From: Fodinibius sp. Rm-B-1B1-1
GTDB lineage: Bacteria; Bacteroidota; Rhodothermia; Balneolales; Balneolaceae
Reading direction: 5' to 3'
DNA: 64,000 nucleotides
Assembly: GCF_038594945.1 (NCBI RefSeq)
Contig: NZ_JBCFYD010000002.1
Coordinates: 310,001-374,000, forward strand
Within the stretch, counting starts at the first letter, position 1. Each line of letters opens with the position of its first letter. The notes under the pieces were generated by a model, which did no database searches, was not told where the DNA came from, and was given only the letters and a program-made list of their open reading frames with translations. This document shows positions 19,296 to 28,459 of this stretch, in pieces. A program made the translations under genes and the position numbers.

Positions 19296-19598
19296 TTATC
19301 CAAAATTCCAAGTTACACCGCGGCCAATTTCAGGATCGGGATAATTCCAGTCTACAGCTCCCTGATCACATGCATACATGCACGTCCCACATTCAATACA
19401 GTCTTCTACCTGGAAATGCACTTTGCCGTCCTCATCCATCGTATAGCAGTTAGCGGGGCACACATAGGTGGTACATTTATGTGGACAAGTTGAGTTACAG
19501 ATATCTGTATCTACCTCAATATGGGGTTTAATATCTGATTTTGCCTGGTTGCGATAGCTGACCAGTCCCAGTCGTTCAGTAAGATCCATTAATTTCAT
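19296..19598 (-). CDS. fixX: FixX-like ferredoxin, partner of the ETF:quinone oxidoreductase
   Basis: This is an iron-sulfur protein that works with FixC to pass electrons from ETF to quinone. From ATG 19598 the product has 100 residues: MKLMDLTERLGLVSYRNQAK, then a cysteine-rich segment DICNSTCPHKCTTYVCPANC and the cluster motif CIECGTCMYAC, ending WNYPDPEIGRGVTWNFG as in FixX and the C-terminus of ETF-QO. The start at 19631 adds LINGKSSFFI and is less likely. It is last in the minus-strand fixA-B-C-X order, separated from fixC by a palindromic repeat. Confidence 0.88.
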   Translation of the reverse strand: MKLMDLTERLGLVSYRNQAKSDIKPHIEVDTDICNSTCPHKCTTYVCPANCYTMDEDGKVHFQVEDCIECGTCMYACDQGAVDWNYPDPEIGRGVTWNFG

Positions 19599-19632
19599 AA
19601 TAAAAAATGATGACTTGCCATTAATTAGCACG

Positions 19633-19705
19633 TGTCATTCTGAACTCGTTTCAGAATCTATAAAATATTTAGCTTCAGATCCTGAAATAAATTCAGGATG
19701 ACACA
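19633..19705. repeat. Palindromic 'TGTCATTCTGAA ... TTCAGGATGACA' intergenic repeat
   Basis: The outer arms TGTCATTCTGAA and TTCAGGATGACA face each other, with smaller inner hairpins (CTGAACTCGTTTCAG; CCTGAAATAAATTCAGG). Related pieces occur near 28250-28390, 30687-30740, 32789-32920, 43577-43610 and 62925-63090. It lies between fixX and fixC. Widespread intergenic phrases of this wording are known in several phyla; their function is unsettled. Confidence 0.75.
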
Positions 19706-19723
19706 TAAACCTATTTCAAATTC

Positions 19724-21052
19724 CTATAACGATTTTGCTCCTTTAAATCCGATTTTTATCAGATCCCAGTACGACGAGTGCTCTTTAATAGATTCACTCA
19801 TCAGCTCACGCGACTTCTTTGTAGGTTCATTATCAATGGTAAAGAACTTACGTCCGAAGTCACAAATCAAGTTTGGCACATCTTGGTACATCGTCGGGTT
19901 GTGGAGCATATGTACCGCATCCTGGAAGCTGTTGATATCCTTCATTACATAGCTGTCCTCAAGCGCCTGTTTGTACTCTTTGAGCGTATTGCTTGTAAAA
20001 TCATCGCGCTCTTTGGCCTTAACGATTGTTTCTGCTCCCAAGATGCCAGAGCGCATCGCATAATCCATACCTTGAATAGCCTTGCCAGCATTCATTAGCA
20101 AGTTCGCCGCTTCGCCGCATAATAAAACACCATCTTTATAGAGTTCCTTAGGCATGACGCGTTTATCACCGGAGGAAACCACATGTGCAGAATATTCAAC
20201 GACTTCACCGCCTTTGATGGTATCCTGAATGACCGGATGTGCTTTGAAGGTATTCAATAAATCATGCGGACTTTTCTCCTTCTCACGCATGTCTTTGATG
20301 CCAGCCACCAATCCTAATGAAATGGTATCGCGATTGGTATAGAGAAACCCACCGCCCTCAACGCCGTCAGTCGCAAAGCCGACAAACTCATTCGACATGC
20401 CGCTGAGTCCATTTAGCTGGAATCGATCTTCCAACACTTTTTGATCGTAGCGGATGACTTCCTTGATGCCGGTTAGCATATGATCAGCGGGCACATAATC
20501 ATCTTGCAAGCCCACCTGACGTGTAAGTAGATTATTGACTCCTTCCGAGATGATTACGCTGTCGGCATGAAATTTTTCATCACCGGTACGAATGCCCACC
20601 GCCTTGTTGTCTTCCATCAGGACTTCATCCACTTTAATATTGGTAGCGATGAACGATTCCATGGCATAGTCACTGTTGTCGATTTCTTCCTGGACTTTAC
20701 CGGCCAGCCAGCGGTCAAACTTGGAGCGTAGCACTACAACACCGGAGTAGGGGGTGTCGTTAAAGTGAGACGATTTAAAATCGATGGAAAATGTTGACTG
20801 ATCGTCCATGAAGGTGAGTCGGCGGTGGTTAATAAATCGCTCCCAGCCGCCGTCTTCTTCCTCCCAGTAATTGGGCACGAGCTTGGCCAGATCACTGCCC
20901 CAGAGCACCCCTCCCGAGACATTTTTTGATCCGGCAAATTCGCCTTTTTCAATGAGTAAAAACTTCATGTTGTTTTTTGCAAGCGTCATCGCTGCCGATA
21001 ATCCCGCAATGCCGGCTCCAACAATAATGCAGTCAAATTTCTCGTCCATCAT
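19724..21052 (-). CDS. fixC: FixC-like electron-transfer flavoprotein:quinone oxidoreductase
   Basis: This membrane-associated flavoprotein oxidises ETF and reduces the quinone pool. The 442-residue protein starts with the FAD motif FDCIIVGAGIAGLSAAMTLA, followed by KNVSGGVLWGSDLAKLVPNY, as in FixC. FRSKFDRWLAGKVQ-type residues (here VVLRSKFDRWLAGKVQEE) and LLCGEAANLLMNAGKAIQGM near residue 320 also match. The separate small ferredoxin gene (fixX) replaces the fused iron-sulfur domain of mitochondrial ETF-QO. It is in an operon-like run with fixB and fixA. Confidence 0.9.
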   Translation of the reverse strand: MMDEKFDCIIVGAGIAGLSAAMTLAKNNMKFLLIEKGEFAGSKNVSGGVLWGSDLAKLVPNYWEEEDGGWERFINHRRLTFMDDQSTFSIDFKSSHFNDTPYSGVVVLRSKFDRWLAGKVQEEIDNSDYAMESFIATNIKVDEVLMEDNKAVGIRTGDEKFHADSVIISEGVNNLLTRQVGLQDDYVPADHMLTGIKEVIRYDQKVLEDRFQLNGLSGMSNEFVGFATDGVEGGGFLYTNRDTISLGLVAGIKDMREKEKSPHDLLNTFKAHPVIQDTIKGGEVVEYSAHVVSSGDKRVMPKELYKDGVLLCGEAANLLMNAGKAIQGMDYAMRSGILGAETIVKAKERDDFTSNTLKEYKQALEDSYVMKDINSFQDAVHMLHNPTMYQDVPNLICDFGRKFFTIDNEPTKKSRELMSESIKEHSSYWDLIKIGFKGAKSL

Positions 21053-21072
21053 AATAAATGTTGAATTATTAA

Positions 21073-21119
21073 TTTTGGATGTTGAATGCAGAAACTAATT
21101 CAAAACTCAACATCCAAAA
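21073..21119. repeat. Intergenic hairpin with 'TTTTGGATGTTGA' arms
   Basis: TTTTGGATGTTGA (21073-21085) faces TCAACATCCAAAA (21107-21119), with further pairing of TTAA ends outside. It sits between fixB and fixC on the minus strand and belongs to the 'GTTGAATG' word class seen in other gaps. Confidence 0.75.
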
Positions 21120-21130
21120 CTTAAAATTAA

Positions 21131-22105
21131 CTACTCTTTAATCTTTTTTAATTCTTCAATAAAAGGAGGCAACACTTTATAAAGATCACCAACGATGCCG
21201 TAATCAGCAATATCGAAAATAGGGGCATCGGGATCCTTATTGATCGCTACAATGACTTTACTGTTGGCCATACCGGCTACGTGCTGGATAGCACCAGAAA
21301 TTCCGACGGCGATATAGAGCTGTGGAGAAACTACTTTTCCGGTTTGTCCAATTTGTAGGCTGGGATCCATAACGCCCGCTTCCGTAAGTGCTCGGGAAGC
21401 CCCCAGTGCAGCATTTAGTACAGAGGCTAATTCTTCAACTAACTCTTGCCCTTCGTCATCTTTGGCACCACGTCCTGCAGCTACAATTGTTTCGGCTTCG
21501 GATAGATCAATTTTGTCGCCCGAAGCACCGATAATTTCGCGAAGAGTTGCTTTGAGATCTCCTTCATCAAAGCTAAAATCAATATCGACGACTTCAGCTT
21601 CAGTTGGAGATTCATTTAAATCATAAGAACCCGAACGTACCGAAACCAGGATATTATCGCCGTGTGCTTCATTATCTGAAAGGATTTTAGCTGCCATAAC
21701 CGGACGTGTTGCTTTGATACCCCCGTCGATCAGTTCAAACTCAGAAACATCCGAGAGCACAGCAGCATCTGTATTGGCTGCGAGGGCACCTAAAATATCT
21801 TTGGTTCCCTCGGTTGAGCCGAATCCAAAGACAAAAGGATTGGCTTCGTCCATTACCTTCGAAAGTGCTTTAAGCAGTGGCGTGTTTTGATGGTTCTCGA
21901 AAATGGGATCAGAAATAGTATACACTTTGGAAGCACCATATTTTTGGACCTCATCTACATAGTTAGAGGCATTGGTATCAATAATTACGGCTTCTGAGGA
22001 ATGTCCGTTGGACTCGGCAAGTTGTGTCATCCGAGATAATACTTCCAGCGAAGATCGTTTAATCTTTCCGTCACTTACTGCGATGTGGGTTAGTAGGGTA
22101 CTCAT
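21131..22105 (-). CDS. fixB: Electron-transfer flavoprotein alpha subunit
   Basis: This ETF alpha subunit (FixB/EtfA) binds the redox-active FAD. The 324-residue protein shows VVAAGRGAKDDEGQELVEEL-type residues near position 205 and the conserved C-terminal FAD-binding signature LYIAVGISGAIQHVAGM, then NKDPDAPIFDIADYGIVGDL. It carries electrons from the neighbouring acyl-CoA dehydrogenases to FixC/FixX. The gene is 96 bp downstream of fixA and 78 bp upstream of fixC, the gap being filled by a hairpin repeat. Confidence 0.92.
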   Translation of the reverse strand: MSTLLTHIAVSDGKIKRSSLEVLSRMTQLAESNGHSSEAVIIDTNASNYVDEVQKYGASKVYTISDPIFENHQNTPLLKALSKVMDEANPFVFGFGSTEGTKDILGALAANTDAAVLSDVSEFELIDGGIKATRPVMAAKILSDNEAHGDNILVSVRSGSYDLNESPTEAEVVDIDFSFDEGDLKATLREIIGASGDKIDLSEAETIVAAGRGAKDDEGQELVEELASVLNAALGASRALTEAGVMDPSLQIGQTGKVVSPQLYIAVGISGAIQHVAGMANSKVIVAINKDPDAPIFDIADYGIVGDLYKVLPPFIEELKKIKE

Positions 22106-22201
22106 GGATAGCTAATATTTTATAGTGTTAACAATTTCAAAATGTGGTATTTCTTATGAAGATAACATAAGCTTTCAGCGGTTAGCTGAGATCTGAGAGC
22201 T

Positions 22202-22972
22202 TTAAATTACATTTTCTTCTTCGTCTAAGAGTTTAGCCACTTTTTCAGCCAGCTCATCAGGTTCACCCTCAAACTTCTGTCCCGGTTCGCGCGCGGGTTT
22301 TTCTTTGTAACCGGTTACTTGGGTTTTCGCAGAAAGGACCGATTCATCCACATTCATATCCGAAAGAGCGATGGTTTCCATCGGCTTGCGTTTCGATTGC
22401 ATAATCCCTTTAAGGCTGGGGATACGCGGCTCATTCATATCGTTGGAGCAAGTTACCAGGCAGGGAGCGGGCAGTGCAATAATTTCCTGTCCCGAATCTC
22501 CCTGACGTTTTACGACTAAATTTTCATCCTCGATTGAAAGCCCTACAGCGTTGGTGGCATAAGACAGGTTGAGGTGTTGAGCCAGCATACTACCTGCCAG
22601 GCCGGCATCGGTATCTTGCGACTGCTTTCCACAAGAAATAATATCGTATTCTTTATCCTCAAAAAAGGTAGCCAAGACGTTTGCATATACAGCTGAATCG
22701 TAGTCAACTTCGTCTTCGGTCGTGATATGTGTGGCTTTGTCGGCACCCATAGCCAGAGCTTTACGGATGGTTTCTTTGGCTTTTTCGGGACCAACAAGCA
22801 CGACTTCTACTTCGCCGCCGTGTTCCTCGGTAAGCACCAGTGCCTCTTCAACAGCTGACGCATCGTAGGCATTGAGAACCATACGATCGGTGTCTTGAAT
22901 TAAGTTGCCGTCTTTTATTTGGATGGGTGCATCCACGTCGGGGACTTGTTTGATACAGACGTAAAATTTCAT
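22202..22972 (-). CDS. fixA: Electron-transfer flavoprotein beta subunit
   Basis: This ETF beta subunit (FixA/EtfB) is a 256-residue protein with the family start MKFYVCIKQVPDVDAPIQI, NAYDASAVEEALVL, KALAMGADKATHI, and the signature LPAPCLVTCSNDMNEPRIPS followed by LKGIMQSKRKP. Classical ETF beta binds AMP, whereas electron-bifurcating FixA-type proteins bind a second FAD; sequence inspection alone cannot decide which applies. It is the first gene of the fixABCX run. No nitrogenase genes are nearby, so a role in fatty or amino acid oxidation is more likely than nitrogen fixation. Confidence 0.92.
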   Translation of the reverse strand: MKFYVCIKQVPDVDAPIQIKDGNLIQDTDRMVLNAYDASAVEEALVLTEEHGGEVEVVLVGPEKAKETIRKALAMGADKATHITTEDEVDYDSAVYANVLATFFEDKEYDIISCGKQSQDTDAGLAGSMLAQHLNLSYATNAVGLSIEDENLVVKRQGDSGQEIIALPAPCLVTCSNDMNEPRIPSLKGIMQSKRKPMETIALSDMNVDESVLSAKTQVTGYKEKPAREPGQKFEGEPDELAEKVAKLLDEEENVI

Positions 22973-23083
22973 ACGATGAAAATATTTTCAGTTAGAATGG
23001 AAAAAGATTTTACTCATCAGGCCGAGAATATACAAAACCTGACATTAAATGTTCAGTGTATTGGGTTGTAGGTTACAACCGTG

Positions 23084-23995
23084 TTACTGCAATTTTTCGT
23101 ATTCACTTAAATGGCTCTGGTCAATATTAGAAAGCAGATTATAGGCATCCAATCGAACTTGTGGTTCTGCATCCTCAAAAATAGAAGTAAGTTCACGGTA
23201 TTTGGCATTAAAGAAGGTATCAAATAGCAGGCTTGATGAGGTTTGTCGTTGGGCCTGCTGAAGTTTTTCCAAAGCACTCAAAATTTGTTGACGGGCTTCA
23301 GGCGGATCTTCTAAAAAGTGATCAAGTCCTTGTCGATGATACTCATAAAGAGCCATTCTAAAGGGTTCGTGATTGGCTTGTAGTAAATTAGTAATAAGTT
23401 GTGCCCGATTTCGGCGGTTGTTTGACCGCGACCATCCGACGGCCGAAGAGCTTTGGGCCAGCGATGCAATATTTTGTGCTTGTTGATAGTAGTCTGAGCC
23501 CCCAAGCGGTTCAAACGTATCAGCGTCATATCCTATAATTAGATAGACATAAAAATCAATGAGGCTGGTCAGAGGATTGAACTGCAGCTCATCATGTAAA
23601 AATGTTTGATTGGGGCGATATTCAAATCCCCAATCCTCATCATTAAATAAAAGGGTTACCGTTTCGCGCGGGGTATTGTAAATGGGACGTTGGCTGCGGA
23701 CAATAATTTGGGCTTCAAAGTTGTAATCCTGAACAGCCAGTAAATTGATCTGGAGAGAGACGTTAATACGTTCGTTTTCATTAAAATTATCATTTGTCCA
23801 ATCATGGTCGTTGATATACGCCTCAAGTTGTTGGGGCAGATTATCAATATATCCCAAAGAAGTACCGGAAATTTGACTCCTGTCAATATTTACGTCGGCA
23901 TTAATTTCTTGTGCTGCACCAGTAAATGGCAGGAAAAGAAGTCCCAATATTACCAAGAGGGCATTAAGATTTTTAATAATAGAAGAAATATTCAT
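23084..23995 (-). CDS. DUF4835 family exported protein (PorD-like)
   Basis: This 303-residue protein has a signal peptide (hydrophobic about 10-27, cleavage near GAAQE). The body matches DUF4835: EINADVNIDRSQISGTSLGY, INDHDWTNDNF, SQRPIYNTPRETVTLLFNDE, then FNPLTSLIDFYVYLIIGYDA and YYQQAQNIA. The family is restricted to Bacteroidota-like genomes and, as I recall, has been annotated as T9SS protein PorD; that link is recalled, not shown here. It is divergent from a PorV/PorQ-like outer-membrane protein 49 bp away, consistent with an envelope or secretion role. Confidence 0.8.
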   Translation of the reverse strand: MNISSIIKNLNALLVILGLLFLPFTGAAQEINADVNIDRSQISGTSLGYIDNLPQQLEAYINDHDWTNDNFNENERINVSLQINLLAVQDYNFEAQIIVRSQRPIYNTPRETVTLLFNDEDWGFEYRPNQTFLHDELQFNPLTSLIDFYVYLIIGYDADTFEPLGGSDYYQQAQNIASLAQSSSAVGWSRSNNRRNRAQLITNLLQANHEPFRMALYEYHRQGLDHFLEDPPEARQQILSALEKLQQAQRQTSSSLLFDTFFNAKYRELTSIFEDAEPQVRLDAYNLLSNIDQSHLSEYEKLQ

Positions 23996-24044
23996 TTTGA
24001 TTTTATAGATTGCTTTAAATCATCAGAGAGCAATATATGTATAT

Positions 24045-24890
24045 ATGATACGAAAGCTAATAGATATACACAGATTTAAGCTCACACTTTTGGGTAGTGT
24101 TCTTTTGGGGATAAGTGGGATTAGTTCAATAGTTCAGGCGCAAGCTGTAATTGGTGCCAGGGAGCTGGCCGTTGGTCAGGCCACTACAGCCTTATATAAC
24201 ACCGATTGGTCGATGTTTGGAAATCCTGCCTTGATGCCGGAAGATGAGCGTGCCGTGTCATTCTTTGGCGTACGCTATTTTAGTCTTGCTGAAATTACTG
24301 ATATGGCCATGTCGGTTGCATATCCAACCACATTTGGAACGCTGGGAGCCGGAGCACATCGCTACGGAGATGACCTTTTCAATGAAAACAGGATGCGCCT
24401 TGGATACAAGCATTCGTTTTCGGGATTTCATTTTGGAGCAATACTTAACTACAGCCATGTGGCCATGGGCGGGGGATATGGTTCGGCCGGAGCATTGGGT
24501 ATTAATGTGGGGTTAGCAGCATCTATTGTTTCTGATCTATGGGTTGGAGCAAAAGCTACCAATGTTAATCAGCCCGAATATGGTTCGCTAAATAACGAAA
24601 AGTTACCTCGGGAATTGAGTATAGGGTTTTCGTATCATTTATCTGATATCGCCTTATTTACGACTGATGTGGTTAAGGATGTACAGTTCCCAATATCGTA
24701 TCGCGGAGGAGTAGAAGTTTTCATAATAGAGGAGCTGGTTGGTCGGGCTGGCTTTACCATCAAACCGCTGACCTTTTCAGGTGGATTTGGGTACAACTCA
24801 GAATTATGGACCGTAAATATAGCAGTTCAGCGTCACGAGAACAGAGCGCTGGGGTATAGTCCTGCCATCGATTTTAAAATTTTGTGGTAA
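24045..24890 (+). CDS. PorV/PorQ-like outer-membrane beta-barrel protein
   Basis: The product has 281 residues. After a signal region (LGSVLLGISGISSIVQAQA) the mature part begins AVIGARELAVGQATTALYNT and continues WSMFGNPALM, a pattern typical of the PorV/PorQ/UPF0164 family, in which early outer-membrane strands carry 'NPA' motifs. Alternating amphipathic strands follow, ending AIDFKILW with the aromatic terminal residue expected for barrel insertion. The exact role (T9SS shuttle or general porin-like) is unresolved. Its stop overlaps the next ATG by one base. Confidence 0.7.
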   Translation: MIRKLIDIHRFKLTLLGSVLLGISGISSIVQAQAVIGARELAVGQATTALYNTDWSMFGNPALMPEDERAVSFFGVRYFSLAEITDMAMSVAYPTTFGTLGAGAHRYGDDLFNENRMRLGYKHSFSGFHFGAILNYSHVAMGGGYGSAGALGINVGLAASIVSDLWVGAKATNVNQPEYGSLNNEKLPRELSIGFSYHLSDIALFTTDVVKDVQFPISYRGGVEVFIIEELVGRAGFTIKPLTFSGGFGYNSELWTVNIAVQRHENRALGYSPAIDFKILW

Positions 24891-26947
24891 TGGTTATTCG
24901 GTTTTTACTTGTTTTGGGATGTATTTTTGCCTTCTCAGAGGTAGGGTATGCTCAGCAACAGGATACTACGCGTTCAGAGGTAGAAGACGATCTGGAAGGG
25001 GCTATCGAAAATTTTGATCCGGGCGATACTAATTTTGACAGCGAGCAGCTGACTCAATTTTTGCAAGAACTGGCCGAAAATCCCATTAATATTAATCAGG
25101 CTGGCGTAAATGATTTGTTGCAGCTGCCGGGATTAAATCTCAAGTTGGCCCGGGCCATTATTAAATACCGTTCGGATGTTAAGCCGTTTGAAACTACGGA
25201 TGAACTGGATGAAGTATCTGGTATTGGCCGGGTTACGTTGGAGCAGGTCCGCCCTTATATAACGGTGGGCAGTGGACTTGAATTGAGTCGTGAGCTTTAT
25301 ACCAGCCCTCGTTATTGGACCTCGGGCGGCCATTTTCAGGCCTTTTCGCGTTACCAGCGGGATTTACAGAAGGCCGAAGGATATGAGCAGTCGCCGCAGG
25401 AAGGGGGATATATCGGGAGTCCGGTAAAATATTACCAGCGGATAGGCTATCAGAGTGATCATCTGTCGGTGAACCTAACGCAGGAGAAAGATCCCGGGGA
25501 AGAGTTGGTTGGACCATTCCAATTTGACCACCGAACGTGGCACGTAGCATTAGAAGATAATGGCAATGTACAGATGTTAGTAGGTGGTGATTATAGCTTG
25601 GCTTTTGGTCAGGGGTTGGTGCTTTGGAGCGGTGCGGCTTTTGGAAAGGGAAGTAATGTGGTGGGAGCGGTAAGTCGAAACGGTCGAGGCATTAAACCCT
25701 ACACCTCGGCGCAGGAAACAAACTACTATCGCGGGGCTGCTGTAACCTATGGTGCCAGGCTACAGTTTACCGGTTTTTATTCGAATCGATATCGCAGTGC
25801 CAGTGATATTAATGCTGATACGACCCGTTTTCCCGGCACGGATGGATATCATCGTACCGAAACCGAGTTTCTGCAAAAGAATAATCTGCAGCAAAAGTTG
25901 TATGGAGGGCATATCCAGTGGGAGATTCCTTTTGGTATTATTGGCGCTACCGGCTATCAGACCATTTTTGATCGCTATATTACGGCCAGCGAGCAGACGT
26001 ATGCACAATATGATTTTGAGGGGACATCGAATTATGCCTATGGAGTAGATTATACGTTTATAGCAGGACCGGCTATTATATTTGGGGAAGTTGGCCAGAG
26101 CGAAAATGGTGGTTATGGACTTGTTTCGGGAGTTGAAAGTAGTCTTGGTAATGATACGGATATTACGTTAGCCTATCGGAATTACCAGGCGGAGTTCCAG
26201 TCTATTTTGGGGAATGGTTTTGGAGAGGTCTCCGGTCAGCCTAAAAATGAAGAGGGGGTTTACTTGGGAATGCGCCATACGATAGGAGCGAAGGTTACTT
26301 TGAGTGCTTATATCGATCAGTTTAGATTTCCGACGGCTCGGTTTGGAACCAATCAGCCTACACAGGGGTTCGACTGGCTGGCGAAAGCCGAGTTTGATCT
26401 GACGGATAGTTTCAATTTTTACGTGCAGCTGCGGAGCGAAATAGAGGATGATGAGTATGAGATTTCGGATTCCTATGGGAGGGTACAGCGCCGATTGGGA
26501 GATGCTGAACGAAGTAGCTTTCGGGTCAATTTGGAGTACTGGGTGAATCCCAAAGTACGGTTGCGATCGCGCGGTGAAATCGTCCGCAGTCAACAGGCCG
26601 GAGAAGATCTGGAGCTTGGATATTTGTTGTATCAGGATTTGCGATTGCGGATCAATGATCGGTTGAGGTTGGATACGCGAGTATCCATGTTTGATACCGA
26701 AAGTTTTGCCACGAGAGTGTATCAGTTTGAAAGTGATTTACTGTATGTGTTTTCCAGTCAGTCACTGTTTGATGAAGGTCAGCGTATATACGTGTTATTA
26801 AATTATGAACCGTTCGACTTTCTGGAGTTGTGGGCGAAGTTTGGGCTGACAGTATATGAGGATACCCAAGTTGTTGGCAGTGGACTCAATCGGGTTGAGG
26901 GGGATCGTCGAAGTGAGGTGGGAGTTCAGGCACGGGTACGGTTTTGA
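24890..26947 (+). CDS. Outer-membrane protein with N-terminal helix-hairpin-helix domain
   Basis: ATG 24890 shares its first base with the previous stop (TAATG); the GTG six bases upstream is less likely. The 685-residue product has a signal peptide (RFLLVLGCIFAFSEVGYAQQ), an acidic linker, then two helix-hairpin-helix repeats at about 65-125 (NININQAGVNDLLQLPGLN-like and DELDEVSGIGRVTLEQVRPY). The long C-terminal part has alternating aromatic beta-strands and ends in VQARVRF, as for an outer-membrane barrel. HhH motifs usually bind DNA; with an exported barrel this is a known but uncharacterised Bacteroidota family. A DNA-uptake role is conceivable but unproven. Confidence 0.75.
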   Translation: MVIRFLLVLGCIFAFSEVGYAQQQDTTRSEVEDDLEGAIENFDPGDTNFDSEQLTQFLQELAENPININQAGVNDLLQLPGLNLKLARAIIKYRSDVKPFETTDELDEVSGIGRVTLEQVRPYITVGSGLELSRELYTSPRYWTSGGHFQAFSRYQRDLQKAEGYEQSPQEGGYIGSPVKYYQRIGYQSDHLSVNLTQEKDPGEELVGPFQFDHRTWHVALEDNGNVQMLVGGDYSLAFGQGLVLWSGAAFGKGSNVVGAVSRNGRGIKPYTSAQETNYYRGAAVTYGARLQFTGFYSNRYRSASDINADTTRFPGTDGYHRTETEFLQKNNLQQKLYGGHIQWEIPFGIIGATGYQTIFDRYITASEQTYAQYDFEGTSNYAYGVDYTFIAGPAIIFGEVGQSENGGYGLVSGVESSLGNDTDITLAYRNYQAEFQSILGNGFGEVSGQPKNEEGVYLGMRHTIGAKVTLSAYIDQFRFPTARFGTNQPTQGFDWLAKAEFDLTDSFNFYVQLRSEIEDDEYEISDSYGRVQRRLGDAERSSFRVNLEYWVNPKVRLRSRGEIVRSQQAGEDLELGYLLYQDLRLRINDRLRLDTRVSMFDTESFATRVYQFESDLLYVFSSQSLFDEGQRIYVLLNYEPFDFLELWAKFGLTVYEDTQVVGSGLNRVEGDRRSEVGVQARVRF

Positions 26948-27520
26948 GGTTTCTGGAGGTGGTTTAGTGATTAGGTTACTAAGTGATGAAGTTATTAAGT
27001 AACAAAGTGGCAAAGGACTGGTGACGGAGGACCGATCTGTCATTTCGACCGGAGGCTGTGGGTTTGAGCCGGAGCGGAGAAATCTTTGTTTTTTTGACCC
27101 ACCCCAAATTCCTTCCTATAAGTATGGAGGGGTTTATGTTTATGAGATAATTAAGAACATTTTCCCCATAGAGAAGGGGATACCGAGGATTGAAAAACAG
27201 TGATTAGGTTATTAGGTGACCCATCCCTGTCCTCCCCTAACAATTAAGGAAGAAAGAAAACTTTGGAGCCGTCCCTTTTACCTTGATGCAAAAGAGACAA
27301 AAAGATTAAGACGTAAGAATTTTGTAACCAGCTACGGCCGGCAAAATGCATGTGTTTTAATAATTCTTATAGTATTGAAACAAGGTCGAAATGAGTTATC
27401 GGTATAAAATACATATGCGCATATTTGGGCTTCCGCATAAAATTCTTAGGTCCAATTAGAAAGCTGTGAAGTATTTTTCGTGTGATTTTCCTTGAACCTC
27501 TGGTGAGATTAAACATTTAT

Positions 27521-27549
27521 CTCGTTACTACGCTCTGTGTTGTAACGAA
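27521..27549. repeat. 29-bp palindromic repeat, copy 1
   Basis: The arms are CTCGTTACTA and TTGTAACGAAG around CGCTCTGTG. Same family as the copies at 27966, 30381, 30789, 32746 and 43163. Confidence 0.7.
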
Positions 27550-27965
27550 GGGATTAGCTTGTTCCCTCGTATTTATGACGGCATAGATAAGGTTTTACGT
27601 TGATGGAGGCGTTCATTTGTTCAATGATCAAGAACTGGTAATTGGGGTATTGTTCCATTTTTGGAACGATGCAAAAACGGAACCCAAAAACATCGCTGGC
27701 TTGGAATTCTGAAACCGCTTCGGCCTTTGGATGGGATAATTCTAATGGTCTATAAAGTTTAGAGACTATTTTAGGATAAATAACCGGTATAGAATTATCC
27801 TTTTCATCCTGCGACCTCTGGCACAGAATTCACTATGCCGAGATAGGGAAAACGGTGAAGTGGCCACTGGGATGTACCTCGTAAGGTACTATCTTCTTGA
27901 AAGAGAATAAGTGAAGTGCGCTGGCTTTATGATTTTTGAAGCCGGGAATGGCACGCTCACAATAT

Positions 27966-27993
27966 CTCGTTAATACGCTCTGCGTTGTAACGA
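27966..27993. repeat. 29-bp palindromic repeat, copy 2
   Basis: The arms are CTCGTTAATA and TTGTAACGA around CGCTCTGCG. Confidence 0.7.
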
Positions 27994-28459
27994 ATAGGTT
28001 TGCTTGAACTGTGCTCGTTTCGTATTTCTGGTGCGAAACGGATTTACCCGCAAAGTACCTTAAATGGGTATCTGCTCAAATATAGCAGCTCTACGCGTGC
28101 GTAGCAGGGGAAGGGTGTTTAGAAGTTTTTTATCCAGGCAAAAAGAAGTACAGCTTATCCCCACAAAAAAATCTATAGCATATAAAAAGAGTTCTGCTAT
28201 CTTATATAAGATTATGTATAACGTGTTTGACGGTTAAAAAAGCTATAGTGTCTCCTGAACTTGCCGTGTCCCGACACTTCGGGGTTTCAGGATCTCGCAA
28301 ATCTCGGTAACTTTGATATGAGCTGGTAACAGATCAACGATGATCACCACCGAGAGATCCCGGATCGGGGTCCGGGATGACACAGAGGGCTATGTGTCAT
28401 TTATTAGCCATTTCCCCCAGTAACTAAACGGGTTATTTATATTATAAACATAGGCCCAA

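Larger units (their letters stand above)
26948..28459. repeat. 1.5-kb intergenic region of mixed repeats and possible decayed coding sequence
   Basis: The start (about 27000-27260) is a composite repeat with TGTCATTTCGACCGGAGGC, GAGAAATCTTTG, a CCACCCCAAA segment, TATGGAGGGG, and 'TCCCC..GAAGGGGA' words, closely matching 34890-35110 and 38030-38220. Two palindromes with CTCGTTA.../TTGTAACGA arms lie at 27521-27549 and 27966-27993. Between 27590 and 27905 one plus frame reads DGGVHLFNDQELVIG and, after several stops, ENGEVATGMYLVRYYLLER; this may be a dead gene but I cannot name it. A copy of the 'TCCTGAACTTGCCGTGTCCC' phrase is at about 28253. Short ORFs at 27021-27407 are translated repeats. 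Confidence 0.6.

Noticed and set aside
19296-22972. fix genes as evidence for nitrogen fixation
   Set aside because: No nif genes; acyl-CoA dehydrogenases next to them explain an ETF pathway better.
27021-27407. Two short plus-strand ORFs
   Set aside because: They are translations of the composite intergenic repeat.
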